Shown here: piece by piece, positions 29,566-36,971 of the stretch
Position numbering within the stretch: the stretch's first letter is position 1
Layout of the letters: the number at the start of each line of letters is the position of its first letter
Assembly (NCBI RefSeq): GCF_021474425.1
Contig: NZ_JAKEIP010000066.1
Span: forward strand, 1-36,971
Reading direction: 5' to 3'
Source of the DNA: Streptomyces muensis
GTDB lineage: Bacteria > Actinomycetota > Actinomycetes > Streptomycetales > Streptomycetaceae
DNA length: 36,971 nucleotides
Made by a program: the position numbers and the translations under genes
Notes under the pieces: generated by a model
Databases searched by the model: none
What the model saw: only the letters and a program-made list of their open reading frames with translations
Told to the model about the DNA's origin: nothing

Positions 29566-29988
29566 TCAGTACCAGCCGTTCGACTGCCAGAAGTTCCAGG
29601 CGCCGCACGGGCTGCCGTAGCGGTCCTTCATGTAGTCCACGCCCCACTTGATCTGGGTGGCCGGGTTGGTCTTCCAGTCGGAGCCGGCCGAGGCCATCTT
29701 GTTGCCCGGCAGGGCCTGGACCAGGCCGTAGGCGCCGCTGGAGGCGTTGGTGGCGCTGACGTTCCAGTCGCTCTCGTGATCCACGATCTTGGAGAAGCAC
29801 TGGTACTGGGCCGAGTCCGAGATCATCTTCTGCGCGATCTGCTGCGCCGAGCCGGTCTCGTTCGTCGCGGCCTGCGAGGGCGCGGCGGCGAACAGGGTGC
29901 CGGCGGTGGCGGCCGCCAGGACGACACCGGTGAGGGCCTTCTTGGGGGCGGAGACGCGGCGGAAGGAGGAAGCGACGGACACGGTCAC
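29566..29988 (-). CDS. Secreted lytic-transglycosylase-like protein
   Basis: A 140-residue exported protein. The signal peptide spans about residues 1-36 (R-R-V-S-A-P-K-K, hydrophobic core, A-A-P-S-Q-A-A cleavage). The mature part is a compact SLT/lysozyme-fold domain: K-I-V-D-H-E-S-D-W-N with Glu72 the likely catalytic acid, S-G-A-Y-G-L-V-Q-A-L-P-G-N-K-M, then W-G-V-D-Y-M-K-D-R-Y-G-S-P and a Trp-rich end. It probably cuts peptidoglycan in hyphal wall remodelling. GTG 29988 is set by the signal peptide; the open frame continues upstream without signal features. The 29989-30339 gap holds its leader, with two ACGTCGGCGCCG copies but no recognised riboswitch. Confidence 0.88.
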   Translation of the reverse strand: MTVSVASSFRRVSAPKKALTGVVLAAATAGTLFAAAPSQAATNETGSAQQIAQKMISDSAQYQCFSKIVDHESDWNVSATNASSGAYGLVQALPGNKMASAGSDWKTNPATQIKWGVDYMKDRYGSPCGAWNFWQSNGWY

Positions 29989-30339
29989 GGGGAGCCTTTC
30001 TTCGGGGACATCGGGTCGCGGGCATGCCGGAACCACGCGATGCGATGCGAGGCGGGGGCATACGTCGGCGCCGCGGCCCTGAGGGCACGTCGGCGCCGTG
30101 CGACGTCGTCCAGACAACCAGGCCGGGAAGGCGTCCGCAATGAGGGCATTTGCTAGTTGTGGTCGTATGCGGGGCGAAGGTCGTTTGTGTGATCTGGCTC
30201 TCAATGTCCAGTTCAGAGGCCATTATGGCGTGAACATGGCGTCCTATTTGCCCGACTAAGATAGGTAGTAGGTGATGTGGGTCATGTGGGGTGGTTCACC
30301 GGGGGCGGGGTGCGGGCGTGACCCTGTGCGCGGAGCTCT

Positions 30340-31170
30340 TCACCCTGCGGGAGCGTCGAACGTGACCGGGCTCTCGAAAGCCGCACGCCGGGTGGCCCGC
30401 CGCAGCGCCCGCAGGATCACCGGGCCGACGACGAGGGTCAGTACGACCGTGACGAGCGCCCGGCCGAGGTCCCAGCCGAGCGAGGTGGCCAGGCAGTACG
30501 CGACGAAACGGGCGAGGTTGGCGGGCACGTCCGCCGCCGGGTCGAAGGCGACGTTCGAGGCCAGCGCGCTCATGAAGGGCCAGCCCGCGAGGTTCATGAT
30601 CGTGCCGTAGCCGAAGGCCGCGAGGAAGCCGTACCCGGCGAGCATCAGCAGTTCCGCCCGCCCGCGCAGCCGGTCCTGGCCCGGCAGCAGGCCCGCACCC
30701 ATCGTGAACCAGCCCATCGCCAGCATCTGGAACGGCATCCACGGCCCCACCCCGCCCGTCAGCAGCGACGACGCGAACATCGTCACCCCTCCGAGGACGA
30801 ACCCGAACCCCGGGCCGAGGACCCGGCCGCTGAGCACCATCAGGAAGAACATCGGCTCGATACCGGCCGTCCCCGCACCGATCGGCCGCAGCGCGGCCCC
30901 CGTCGCCGCCAGCACACCGAGCATCGCCACCGCCTTCGGGCCGAGCCCCGACTCGGAGATCGTGGCGGCGACCACCGCGACGAGGAGGACGAGCAGCGCC
31001 GAGAACAGCCACGGGGCGTCCTGCGCGTGCGTGCCGATCCGCGAGCCGGGCGGCGCGAGGAACGGCCAGCCGAAGGCGGCGACGCCGACCGCGCTGACGA
31101 GGGCGAGGGCGGCGATGGACCGGGGGCCCAGACGGACGGCCTTGGCCTGAGGGCTGTCACGGTCGGTCAT
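30340..31170 (-). CDS. ECF transporter S component (substrate-binding), probably cobalamin-specific
   Basis: A 276-residue membrane protein with about six helices. The core (P-M-F-F-L-M-V-L-S-G-R-V-L-G-P-G-F-G-F-V-L-G, then P-W-M-P-F-Q-M-L-A-M-G-W-F) is of the ECF S-component type, CbrT-like. Its ATG overlaps the end of the double ATPase gene by 4 nt (31167-31170), so it is the last gene of the leftward operon that begins with a cobalamin riboswitch at 35990-36125. Substrate assignment rests on that riboswitch, not on binding residues. Confidence 0.85.
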   Translation of the reverse strand: MTDRDSPQAKAVRLGPRSIAALALVSAVGVAAFGWPFLAPPGSRIGTHAQDAPWLFSALLVLLVAVVAATISESGLGPKAVAMLGVLAATGAALRPIGAGTAGIEPMFFLMVLSGRVLGPGFGFVLGGVTMFASSLLTGGVGPWMPFQMLAMGWFTMGAGLLPGQDRLRGRAELLMLAGYGFLAAFGYGTIMNLAGWPFMSALASNVAFDPAADVPANLARFVAYCLATSLGWDLGRALVTVVLTLVVGPVILRALRRATRRAAFESPVTFDAPAG

Positions 31171-32840
31171 GCGAGTGCCTCACGTACCTCGGCGACCGTC
31201 AGCCACTTCTGCGGGGCCAGGATCTTGGCCACCTGCGGGGCGAAGGACGGGGAGGCGACGACGACCTCCGAGGTCGGACCGTCGGCGATCACCTCACCGT
31301 CGGCCAGCAGGACGACCCGGTGCGCGAGTTCGGCGGCGAGTTCCACGTCGTGCGTGGCCAGCACGATGGCGTGGCCCCGGGCGGCCAGGTCGCGCAGGAT
31401 CGTGACGAGCCGGGCCTTCGCCGCGTAGTCCAGGCCGCGGGTCGGCTCGTCCAGGAGGAGGAGAGGCGGGTTCGCGGTCAGGACCACGGCCAGGGCGAGG
31501 GTGAGGCGCTGGCCCTCGGAGAGGTCACGGGGGTGGATGTCGTCCGCGATGCCCGGGCCCGGGAGGAGCTCGGAGAGGAGGGCGCGGCAGGTGCCGGGGG
31601 GTGCGCCGGCGTCCTGGTCCGCGGCGGTGCACTCCGCTCGGACCGTGTCGGCGTAGAGGAGATCGCGGGGTTCCTGGGGGACCAGGCCCGCGCGGCGGAC
31701 GAGGTCCTTGGGGGCGGTCTTGTGGGGGACGGCTCCGCCGACGTGGACGGAGCCGGATGTTGGGCGGACCAGGCCGACGAGGGTGTTGAGGAGGGTGGAT
31801 TTGCCGGCGCCGTTGCGGCCCATGAGGGCGATGGTTTCACCGGGGGTGACGGTGAGGGTTATGTGGCGTAGGGCGTGGATGTGGGCGCGGGTTACTGAGA
31901 GGGCGTTTGTCTGGGCGGGGTGGTTGGCGCCCAATAGCTCGGGGTGTGCGGGTTGCTTGCGACTGCGGGTCCGATGTGGTTGATCGCGCAGTTCCCCGCG
32001 CCCCTTAGGGGCGTTGCCCTGCCGTTCCTCCAGCTGTTGGCGTAGGTCTTTCGCCCTGCGGCGGGCGTCTCTGACTGTCAGCGGCAACGGAGTCCAGTTC
32101 GCCAGGCGGCCCAGGGCCACCACCGGCGGGTACACCGGGGAGACGGCCATCACCTCGGCCGGGGTGCCCAGGACGGGAGCGGCGCCGGGAGTCGGGAGGA
32201 GGACCAGCTGGTCGGCGTACTGGATGACGCGTTCCAGGCGGTGTTCGGCCATGAGGACCGTGGTGCCGAGGTCGTGGACGAGGCGCTGGAGGACGGCGAG
32301 GACCTCTTCGGCGGCGGCCGGGTCCAGGGCGGAGGTGGGCTCGTCGAGGACGAGGACCTTGGGGTGGGGGGTGAGGACCGAGCCGATGGCGACGCGTTGT
32401 TGCTGGCCGCCGGAGAGGGTGGCGATGGGGCGGTCGCGCAGGCTCGTGAGGCCGAGGAGGTCCAGGGTCTCCTCGACGCGGCGGCGCATGACGTCGGGGG
32501 CGAGGCCCAGCGACTCCATGCCGTAGGCGAGTTCGTCCTCGACGGTGTCGGTGACGAAGTGCGAGAGGGGGTCCTGGCCGACCGTGCCCACGACGTCGGC
32601 CAGTTCGCGGGGCTTGTGGGTGCGGGTGTCGCGGCCGGCCACCGTGACACGGCCGCGCAGGGTGCCGCCGGTGAAGTGCGGGACGAGGCCGCTGACGGCG
32701 CCGAGCACGGTGGACTTGCCGACGCCCGACGGGCCGACCAGCAGCACCAGCTCGCCCTCGGGCACCTCGAAGTCGATGCCCCGGACGGTGGGTTCGAGGG
32801 CGCCGTCGTACGTCACCGATACGTCCTCGAAGCGGATCAC
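31167..32840 (-). CDS. Fused double ABC ATPase of an ECF transporter (EcfA-EcfA')
   Basis: A 557-residue tandem ATPase. Domain 1: Walker A G-P-S-G-V-G-K-S-T (36-44), signature L-S-G-G-Q-Q-Q-R (142-149), Walker B V-L-V-L-D-E-P (162-168). Domain 2: G-R-N-G-A-G-K-S-T (341-349), signature L-S-E-G-Q-R-L, Walker B L-L-L-L-D-E-P. The linker (about 255-320) contains K-G-R-G-E-L-R encoded by a dispersed genomic repeat (31985-32005), an oddity. It drives transport through EcfT. It overlaps both operon neighbours by 4 nt. Confidence 0.93.
   Translation of the reverse strand: MIRFEDVSVTYDGALEPTVRGIDFEVPEGELVLLVGPSGVGKSTVLGAVSGLVPHFTGGTLRGRVTVAGRDTRTHKPRELADVVGTVGQDPLSHFVTDTVEDELAYGMESLGLAPDVMRRRVEETLDLLGLTSLRDRPIATLSGGQQQRVAIGSVLTPHPKVLVLDEPTSALDPAAAEEVLAVLQRLVHDLGTTVLMAEHRLERVIQYADQLVLLPTPGAAPVLGTPAEVMAVSPVYPPVVALGRLANWTPLPLTVRDARRRAKDLRQQLEERQGNAPKGRGELRDQPHRTRSRKQPAHPELLGANHPAQTNALSVTRAHIHALRHITLTVTPGETIALMGRNGAGKSTLLNTLVGLVRPTSGSVHVGGAVPHKTAPKDLVRRAGLVPQEPRDLLYADTVRAECTAADQDAGAPPGTCRALLSELLPGPGIADDIHPRDLSEGQRLTLALAVVLTANPPLLLLDEPTRGLDYAAKARLVTILRDLAARGHAIVLATHDVELAAELAHRVVLLADGEVIADGPTSEVVVASPSFAPQVAKILAPQKWLTVAEVREALA
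31985..32005 (-). repeat. 21-bp dispersed repeat inside the EcfA linker
   Basis: CGCGCAGTTCCCCGCGCCCCT here is the inverse of 10690-10710 and 33900-33920. It lies in the coding frame of the ATPase linker and forms CGCCCCTTAGGGGCG with the following bases. Confidence 0.8.
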
Positions 32841-33988
32841 GACGGCTCCTTCGGGGTGATGAAGGCGGGCAGGAGGCCCAGGAGTACGGCCGCTGAGGGC
32901 CAGAGCGGGAGGGTCGGTGCGGTCAGCGGGACCACGCCGGGGTGCAGGGCCACGGGGTCAAGGGAGGCGGCGAGGGTGAGCAGCGCGGCGACGGCGACGC
33001 CGGAGGCGGTGACCAGCCAGGCCCGGAGGCCCCAGGGGTCGGGGCGGTAACGGGTGCGCGGGGTCCGCCGGCCCCCGAGCCACAGGCCGGCCAGCGCGGC
33101 GGCCAGGCCGATGAGGAGTACGGGCAGGCCGTAGGTGGCGCCTTCGGCGGTGAGCAGGCCGTACGTTCCCGCGCAGACGCCCAGGAGGCCGCCGAGGGTG
33201 AGGGCGGTCGTGGTACGGCGGACGGCGGCGGGGACCTGTGCGGTACGGCCGTATCCGCGCGCATCCATCGCGGCGGCGAGAGCGACCGAACGCTCCAACG
33301 CGCCCTCCAGGACCGGGAGTCCGACATACATCAGCCCCCGGATGCCACGGTCAGGACGGCCCCGCAGCCGGCGCGCGGCACGCAGCCGTTGCGCGTCCGC
33401 GATCAGGTTCGGCGCGAAGGTGAGGGCGACGACCACCGCCACACCCATCTCGTACAACGCGCCCGGCAGCGACTTCAGCAGCCGCGCGGGGTTGGCGAGC
33501 GCGTTCGCCGCGCCCACGCAGATCAGCAGCGTGGCGAGCTTCAGCCCGTCGTACAGCGCGAAGACCACCGCTTCCGCCGTGACGGTGCCGCCCAGCCGGA
33601 TGCCCTGCGCCCAGTCCGGGAGGGGTACTTCAGGAAGCGTGACAATCGTGTGCGTACCGGGAATGGGCGAGCCCAGCACCACGGCGAAGAAGAGCCGAAT
33701 GACCAGCACGGCGAGGCCCAGCTTCACGAAGGCGCCGTATGAGCGGGCCCAGGGCGCGTTCGACCGACAGACGGCCACCACATAGGCGGACGTCACGATG
33801 AGGAGGCCGAGGAGCAGCGGGTTGGTGGTCTGGGTAGCCGCAACCCCAAGGGAAAGAGCCCACACCCACCAGGCACCGGGATGAACAACGCCCCTCTTTA
33901 GGGGCGCGGGGAACTGCGCGACAAGCCACGACGGCGCCGCAGCCTCCCGACGACCTTTCGCCGCACTTCCTGCGGAGCCCTTACCCAT
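32837..33988 (-). CDS. ECF transporter T component (EcfT)
   Basis: A 383-residue membrane protein, longer than typical EcfT (about 260). Helices run from about residue 40. The coupling motif appears as A-R-R-L-R-G-R-P and A-A-A-M-D-A-R-G-Y-G-R, the A-x-R-x-R signature pair that docks the ATPases. ATG 33988 overlaps the previous stop by 8 nt. The first 40 residues are basic and include V-A-Q-F-P-A-P-L, encoded by the 21-bp dispersed repeat at 33900-33920. The C-terminal third adds extra helices not found in short family members. Confidence 0.9.
   Translation of the reverse strand: MGKGSAGSAAKGRREAAAPSWLVAQFPAPLKRGVVHPGAWWVWALSLGVAATQTTNPLLLGLLIVTSAYVVAVCRSNAPWARSYGAFVKLGLAVLVIRLFFAVVLGSPIPGTHTIVTLPEVPLPDWAQGIRLGGTVTAEAVVFALYDGLKLATLLICVGAANALANPARLLKSLPGALYEMGVAVVVALTFAPNLIADAQRLRAARRLRGRPDRGIRGLMYVGLPVLEGALERSVALAAAMDARGYGRTAQVPAAVRRTTTALTLGGLLGVCAGTYGLLTAEGATYGLPVLLIGLAAALAGLWLGGRRTPRTRYRPDPWGLRAWLVTASGVAVAALLTLAASLDPVALHPGVVPLTAPTLPLWPSAAVLLGLLPAFITPKEPS
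33900..33920 (+). repeat. 21-bp dispersed repeat inside the EcfT N-terminus
   Basis: AGGGGCGCGGGGAACTGCGCG, identical to 10690-10710. With CGCCCCT just upstream (33889-33895) it forms a hairpin. On the minus strand it is translated as V-A-Q-F-P-A-P-L within the EcfT N-terminal extension. Confidence 0.8.
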
Positions 33989-34631
33989 TCCTGCGCCGCC
34001 GCACCTGCCAGACCCCCGCAGCACCCAGCACAGCCACCACCGCGATCCCGGCCACCAGCCCCAGAGACGGCCCGCCGCCAGAGTCACCGGAGTCGTCCGA
34101 GACGGCCTTCTCCTGCCGGCCCCCGGCCACCGGCTCCCCACACCCCTTCGCCGGATACCCGGAAATCGCGCACAACAACGCATTCGTGTCGTACCGCAAC
34201 GGCTCGGCCACCGAGGCCAGAGCCTCAGCCGTGGTCGCCTCCGGCGAAACCCGCGCGCACGCGACCCGGCGAGCCGGCGGCGCCTCCCCCGACGGGGCGT
34301 CCGCCGCCGTACCGAAGTCGATGACCAGAGCCACCCGCTTCTCCCCGCCCCGCGCGGGCGTCCTCGCGCAGATCACGGCGAACTCGGCGGCCCCCCGCGG
34401 CCGCGCGGCGTCGCTGGAGTCCTCGCTCACCGAGAAGCGGAAACCCTGGACATCGCCGTCGGAGGGCCGGGCGAGGGACGGCCCCTGGGTCGCGTACGTC
34501 CACCGGCCGCCGTCCCGGTCCCAGAAGGACCAGTAGCGATAGCCGGTCGCCTGCGCCTGCACAGCCCCGGTCAGGAGGACCAGCACGGCCAGGACGAGCG
34601 TGAGGGCACGGCGGAACACGGTCACGGTCAC
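33981..34631 (-). CDS. SCO2322-family membrane-anchored surface protein
   Basis: A 216-residue exported protein. The signal peptide (about 1-28) ends V-Q-A-Q-A. The mature domain begins G-Y-R-Y-W-S-F-W, the hallmark of the SCO2322 family, with W-T-Y-A-T-Q-G-P next and Cys in V-I-C-A-R, V-A-C-A-R, L-L-C-A-I and G-C-G-E-P, probably disulfide-linked outside the cell. A C-terminal helix (about 187-209) and R-R-R-R anchor it. The GTG start overlaps the previous stop as GTGA. Its place in a B12-riboswitch operon suggests a role in binding or handing over cobalamin. Confidence 0.85.
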   Translation of the reverse strand: MTVTVFRRALTLVLAVLVLLTGAVQAQATGYRYWSFWDRDGGRWTYATQGPSLARPSDGDVQGFRFSVSEDSSDAARPRGAAEFAVICARTPARGGEKRVALVIDFGTAADAPSGEAPPARRVACARVSPEATTAEALASVAEPLRYDTNALLCAISGYPAKGCGEPVAGGRQEKAVSDDSGDSGGGPSLGLVAGIAVVAVLGAAGVWQVRRRRNG

Positions 34632-35866
34632 TTGCCCTTGTTACGGCCGCTGAGCAGGAAGCCGATACCGACGCCGACGACGAGGAAGACACCGACGTAC
34701 CACCAGACACCGAAGGGACTGTCGCCGTCGTCCTCCTTCTCCTCCCCGGAGGGAGCCGCGGACGCCGTCCCCGACGCCCCGCCCGCCACCGCCCGCGGAG
34801 CCGGCCCCGTGGCGTTGAGCTGCTTGACGAGGTCCGTGCCACCGAAGTCCCGCGGATCCGTGCCGGAGGCATGCGCGGCGAAGATCAGCTGGGCGTACGC
34901 GGCGGGGCCGCTCTGCTCGGCCCAGGCGGCGTAATGCTGCTCCAGCCAGACCACGACCTCCCGGCCCCGCTGGGTGAGGCCCGCGGCGGAGAGTGCCACC
35001 ACGGCGTCGGCGGTGTTGCCGTAGTCGGGCTGGTCCTTGGCCCCGGGCATCACGGACTTCAGATACCCGGTCCCGCTCAGGTCGCGGGCGAGGTGCACGG
35101 CACCGTTGAGGGCGGCGTCGGCCGGCGTCGGGTTCTTGCCGCCCAGGCACTTCTGGGCGTCAGCGGGCTCCTTGCCCGCGCCCGTCACGAGCCCCTTGCC
35201 GAGCACGCCCACCACACCCGCGGCGGTCGCGTCGGCGTTGGCCACCAGCACGCCCTTCTTGTCGGGCTGGAACGCGAACGCCCCCGCGTCCTCGTCACCG
35301 CAAGGCAAGGCCAGCGCCAGCAGGGCGTCGTACGGTGACTTGCCGCCCTTGCGCACGTCCGCCGGCTTCTCACCGACGGCGGCGAGCGCACCGACCACCA
35401 CGGACGTCGAGTTCGCGTCACTCGCGCCGCCCGGCAGGTACCCCCAGCCACCGTCCGCGTTCTGCACGGACTTCAGCCAGTCCACCGCCTTGCCGGTCGC
35501 CGCGCCGTGCCCGCCGAGCGCGGCCAGGGCCTGGACGGCGGCGGCCGTGTTGTTGGTGTCGACGGGGGTCTTCGCATCGCAGGCCTTGGACACGTCGGCA
35601 CGGAACGGCGCGAACGCACCGTCGGCGCACTGCTGCCCGGTGAGCCAGTCCACGGCCTCGGTCGCCGGCTGCACATCCACCGTGTCCTGGGCGAGCAGCG
35701 CGAGCGACTGGCGCCACACGCCGTCGTACGTGGGGTCCGCCTTGCCGTACAGCCCGGACGGGACCGCGACGGAGGGCGAGGGAGTCGGGTCGGCGGCGAA
35801 GGCGGGCGTGACCGTGCCGATCACGGTGACGGCGGCCAGGACCGCGGCGCTGCGGCGGACGTACAT
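34628..35866 (-). CDS. Membrane-anchored alpha/alpha-barrel repeat protein (prenyltransferase/intrinsic-factor-like fold)
   Basis: A 412-residue exported protein. The signal peptide spans about 1-24 (T-P-A-F-A-A). Helical repeats follow, with motifs such as V-D-W-L-T-G-Q-Q-C-A-D-G-A-F-A, then A-V-D-W-L-K-S-V-Q-N-A-D-G-G-W-G-Y and A-A-A-V-Q-A-L-A-A-L-G, the signature of prenyltransferase/squalene-cyclase type alpha-alpha barrels. Human intrinsic factor and transcobalamin have the same barrel fold. A Ser/Ala/acidic linker and a C-terminal helix (about 385-405) anchor it. It is the first gene after the cobalamin riboswitch, so a cobalamin-capture role is inferred. ATG 35866 has only a distant GGGAAGGG. 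Confidence 0.85.
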   Translation of the reverse strand: MYVRRSAAVLAAVTVIGTVTPAFAADPTPSPSVAVPSGLYGKADPTYDGVWRQSLALLAQDTVDVQPATEAVDWLTGQQCADGAFAPFRADVSKACDAKTPVDTNNTAAAVQALAALGGHGAATGKAVDWLKSVQNADGGWGYLPGGASDANSTSVVVGALAAVGEKPADVRKGGKSPYDALLALALPCGDEDAGAFAFQPDKKGVLVANADATAAGVVGVLGKGLVTGAGKEPADAQKCLGGKNPTPADAALNGAVHLARDLSGTGYLKSVMPGAKDQPDYGNTADAVVALSAAGLTQRGREVVVWLEQHYAAWAEQSGPAAYAQLIFAAHASGTDPRDFGGTDLVKQLNATGPAPRAVAGGASGTASAAPSGEEKEDDGDSPFGVWWYVGVFLVVGVGIGFLLSGRNKGK

Positions 35867-35989
35867 GATCGGCGGATGCCCTTCCCTCAAGGGGCCGGGC
35901 AGCACAGGGGAGACCCCCGGGCGGCTCGGCTCCGTATACCTCGACGGTGCCGTGCTCCGGCCGGCTGCCGGGGCACGTGAGCCGGTCAC

Positions 35990-36125
35990 GATCCGTACGG
36001 GGCGATCCGGCTCACCGGCCTGCTACGACCGGTTCACGATGGGGGCACCACCCAGACCCTTAAGGTACTGGGGGAGGGTCAGCGCCGGATTTGCACCGGC
36101 TTCCCCCTGTACGGGTGTGATGACG
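35990..36125 (-). ncRNA. Cobalamin riboswitch
   Basis: On the minus strand the leader contains GGGAAGCCGGTGCAAATCC followed by GGCGCTGACCC, the conserved B12-box region, then GGTGCCCCC and GCAGGCCGGTGAGCC farther down. It lies 125-260 nt before the first gene of the ECF operon, with a GC-rich segment between that may form the expression platform. Binding of adenosylcobalamin should shut off the operon. The limits are approximate. The rest of 35867-36204 shows nothing else definite. Confidence 0.85.
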
Positions 36126-36204
36126 ACGCGGCCACTCTACCGGCCCGTAGGGAAGCGGCTGAGGGGAGGCCGTGGGCGACAGCCGAGGGAGTGGGTCCGG
36201 TCCT

Positions 36205-36666
36205 TCATGGTCTGGGCGGGCGCGGGGTCGGGCCGCCGAAGGCCAGGTGGAGAGTTCGGGTGGACAGGAGCCAGGTGCCGTCCGGTGATCTGTGGAAGGT
36301 GTCGGTGTAGTGGCCGACCTGGACCGGAGGTCCTGGCGGGAGCAGGCCGCCCTCGTGGCCGTCGACGCGGTGCGTCGTGAAGTACGAGGTCGCCGTCGCG
36401 GTGTCGGGGGACGTCACCGTGACCAGGATGTTGGACATCAGGCGGCGTGAGAGGCGGTCGGCGGGGCGGGAGCCGAAGTACGTGCGCAGCGCGTCCCGCC
36501 CGGAGACGAGCCGTTCGCCCGCCGGCCACTCCCAGGTGCCGTCCTCGGTGAACAGCTCGGCGACGGAGGCGGGTTCGCCGAGGTCGAGGCGGTGGACGAA
36601 GCCGATGACGATGCGCTCGCAGGCGCGTTCGGCCAGAAACAGGTCGAGAGAGTCCATGGTGTCCAT
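36205..36666 (-). CDS. SnoaL-like/NTF2-fold protein
   Basis: A 153-residue protein of the SnoaL_4/NTF2-like cone fold: R-A-C-E-R-I-V-I-G-F-V-H-R-L-D-L-G-E, then V-A-E-L-F-T-E-D-G-T-W-E-W, S-G-R-D-A-L-R-T-Y-F, and the later strands V-G-H-Y-T-D-T-F-H-R and G-T-W-L-L-S-T-R. ATG 36666 is used; ATG 36657 is possible. Members include ketosteroid-isomerase-like and ring-dehydroxylase-small-subunit-like proteins; which applies here is unclear. It starts 9 nt after the MBL-fold hydrolase gene, so they share a transcript. Confidence 0.85.
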   Translation of the reverse strand: MDTMDSLDLFLAERACERIVIGFVHRLDLGEPASVAELFTEDGTWEWPAGERLVSGRDALRTYFGSRPADRLSRRLMSNILVTVTSPDTATATSYFTTHRVDGHEGGLLPPGPPVQVGHYTDTFHRSPDGTWLLSTRTLHLAFGGPTPRPPRP

Positions 36667-36675
36667 GGTGATCGC

Positions 36676-36971
36676 TCACACGGCCACGTACGTCACCGGC
36701 TCACTCCCCGCCACCGCCTCCGCCCGCCCCAGCTTCACCAGTCGGCGCAGATGGGCCTCGGCCTCCGCGATGGCGATGTTGCGGGAGCCGTAGGGGATCT
36801 GGTCCCAGGGGCGGTTCCACTCCATGCGTTCCGCGAGCTGCCAGGGGGTGAGGGGTTCGGCGAGGAGGGCCTGGAGGTCGGTGAGGCGGGACTCGTGGTG
36901 GGTCAGCAGCTGGCGTACGCGGGCGGGGGCGTCGGTGAAGGTGTGCTGGTGGGCGGGGAGGACCTCGGCGG
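36676..36971 (-). CDS. MBL-fold metallo-hydrolase, C-terminal part (cut by window edge)
   Basis: An open frame runs in from the right edge and stops at TGA 36676-36678. The 97 residues read L-P-A-H-Q-H-T-F-T-D (the last metal-ligand His region of MBL hydrolases), then R-L-T-D-L-Q-A-L-L-A-E-P-L-T-P-W-Q-L-A-E-R-M and A-E-A-E-A-H-L-R-R-L-V-K-L-G-R-A, the C-terminal winged-helix typical of the MBL-fold hydrolase group with DUF-type tails. The main catalytic domain lies outside the window. Confidence 0.8.
   Translation of the reverse strand, partial: AEVLPAHQHTFTDAPARVRQLLTHHESRLTDLQALLAEPLTPWQLAERMEWNRPWDQIPYGSRNIAIAEAEAHLRRLVKLGRAEAVAGSEPVTYVAV

Noticed and set aside
29989..30240. Possible c-di-AMP (ydaO) riboswitch before the transglycosylase
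   Set aside because: Such riboswitches often precede cell-wall hydrolase genes in Streptomyces, but the conserved core was not found on the minus strand here.

Overview
The window is Streptomyces (or close actinomycete) chromosome. Codon third positions are strongly GC-rich, starts are often GTG or TTG, and typical actinomycete families are present: XRE/DUF5753 with DUF397, an orphan HATPase, GT87-PAP2, CYP125-like P450, an ECF transporter of the SCO2322 neighbourhood, and dispersed GC-rich palindromic repeats. No tRNA, rRNA or CRISPR array was seen.

Layout. 1-2.5 kb: the end of an unidentified gene, repeats, a RibD/DHFR-like reductase, a membrane protein and its small paralogue, and the 3' part of a DUF1992 gene. 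2.53-9.25 kb: a visibly less GC-rich integrative element of about 6.7 kb that splits the DUF1992 gene. The first 20 codons of that gene lie at the far end (9244-9303), and an 11-bp identity marks attL and attR. The element carries a large serine integrase, several small unknown genes, a winged-helix protein whose 3' end runs into iteron-like repeats, about 730 nt of structured noncoding DNA, an XRE regulator, a four-helix SpdB/DUF2637-like protein, a GntR/KorSA-like regulator and some orphans. It has no recognisable conjugation ATPase or virion genes.

9.4-16.1 kb: FHA protein, O-methyltransferase with a palindromic operator, GT87/PAP2 fusion, secreted I36-type inhibitor, lipoprotein, and a short HTH-STAND NTPase that ends in a membrane anchor instead of WD40 repeats. 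16.2-22.6 kb: two tandem GT39 (GT-C) membrane glycosyltransferases with apparent ATC start codons, one carrying a 231-bp MITE-like insertion in frame; an ArsR/DUF5937 regulator; and another polytopic membrane protein. 22.6-26.7 kb: a membrane P-loop NTPase, an anti-sigma-type HATPase, and the XRE/DUF5753 plus DUF397 pair.

26.7-29.4 kb: a thiolase and a CYP125-like P450 face each other across two near-matches to the KstR steroid-regulator box, which suggests steroid side-chain oxidation. 29.5-30 kb: a secreted lytic transglycosylase. 30.3-36.1 kb: a cobalamin-riboswitch-controlled operon read leftwards: an alpha/alpha-barrel repeat surface protein, an SCO2322-family surface protein, EcfT, a fused double EcfA and an EcfS. 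It looks like a vitamin B12 uptake system with membrane-anchored extracellular capture proteins. The window closes with a SnoaL-like protein and the C-terminus of an MBL-fold hydrolase.
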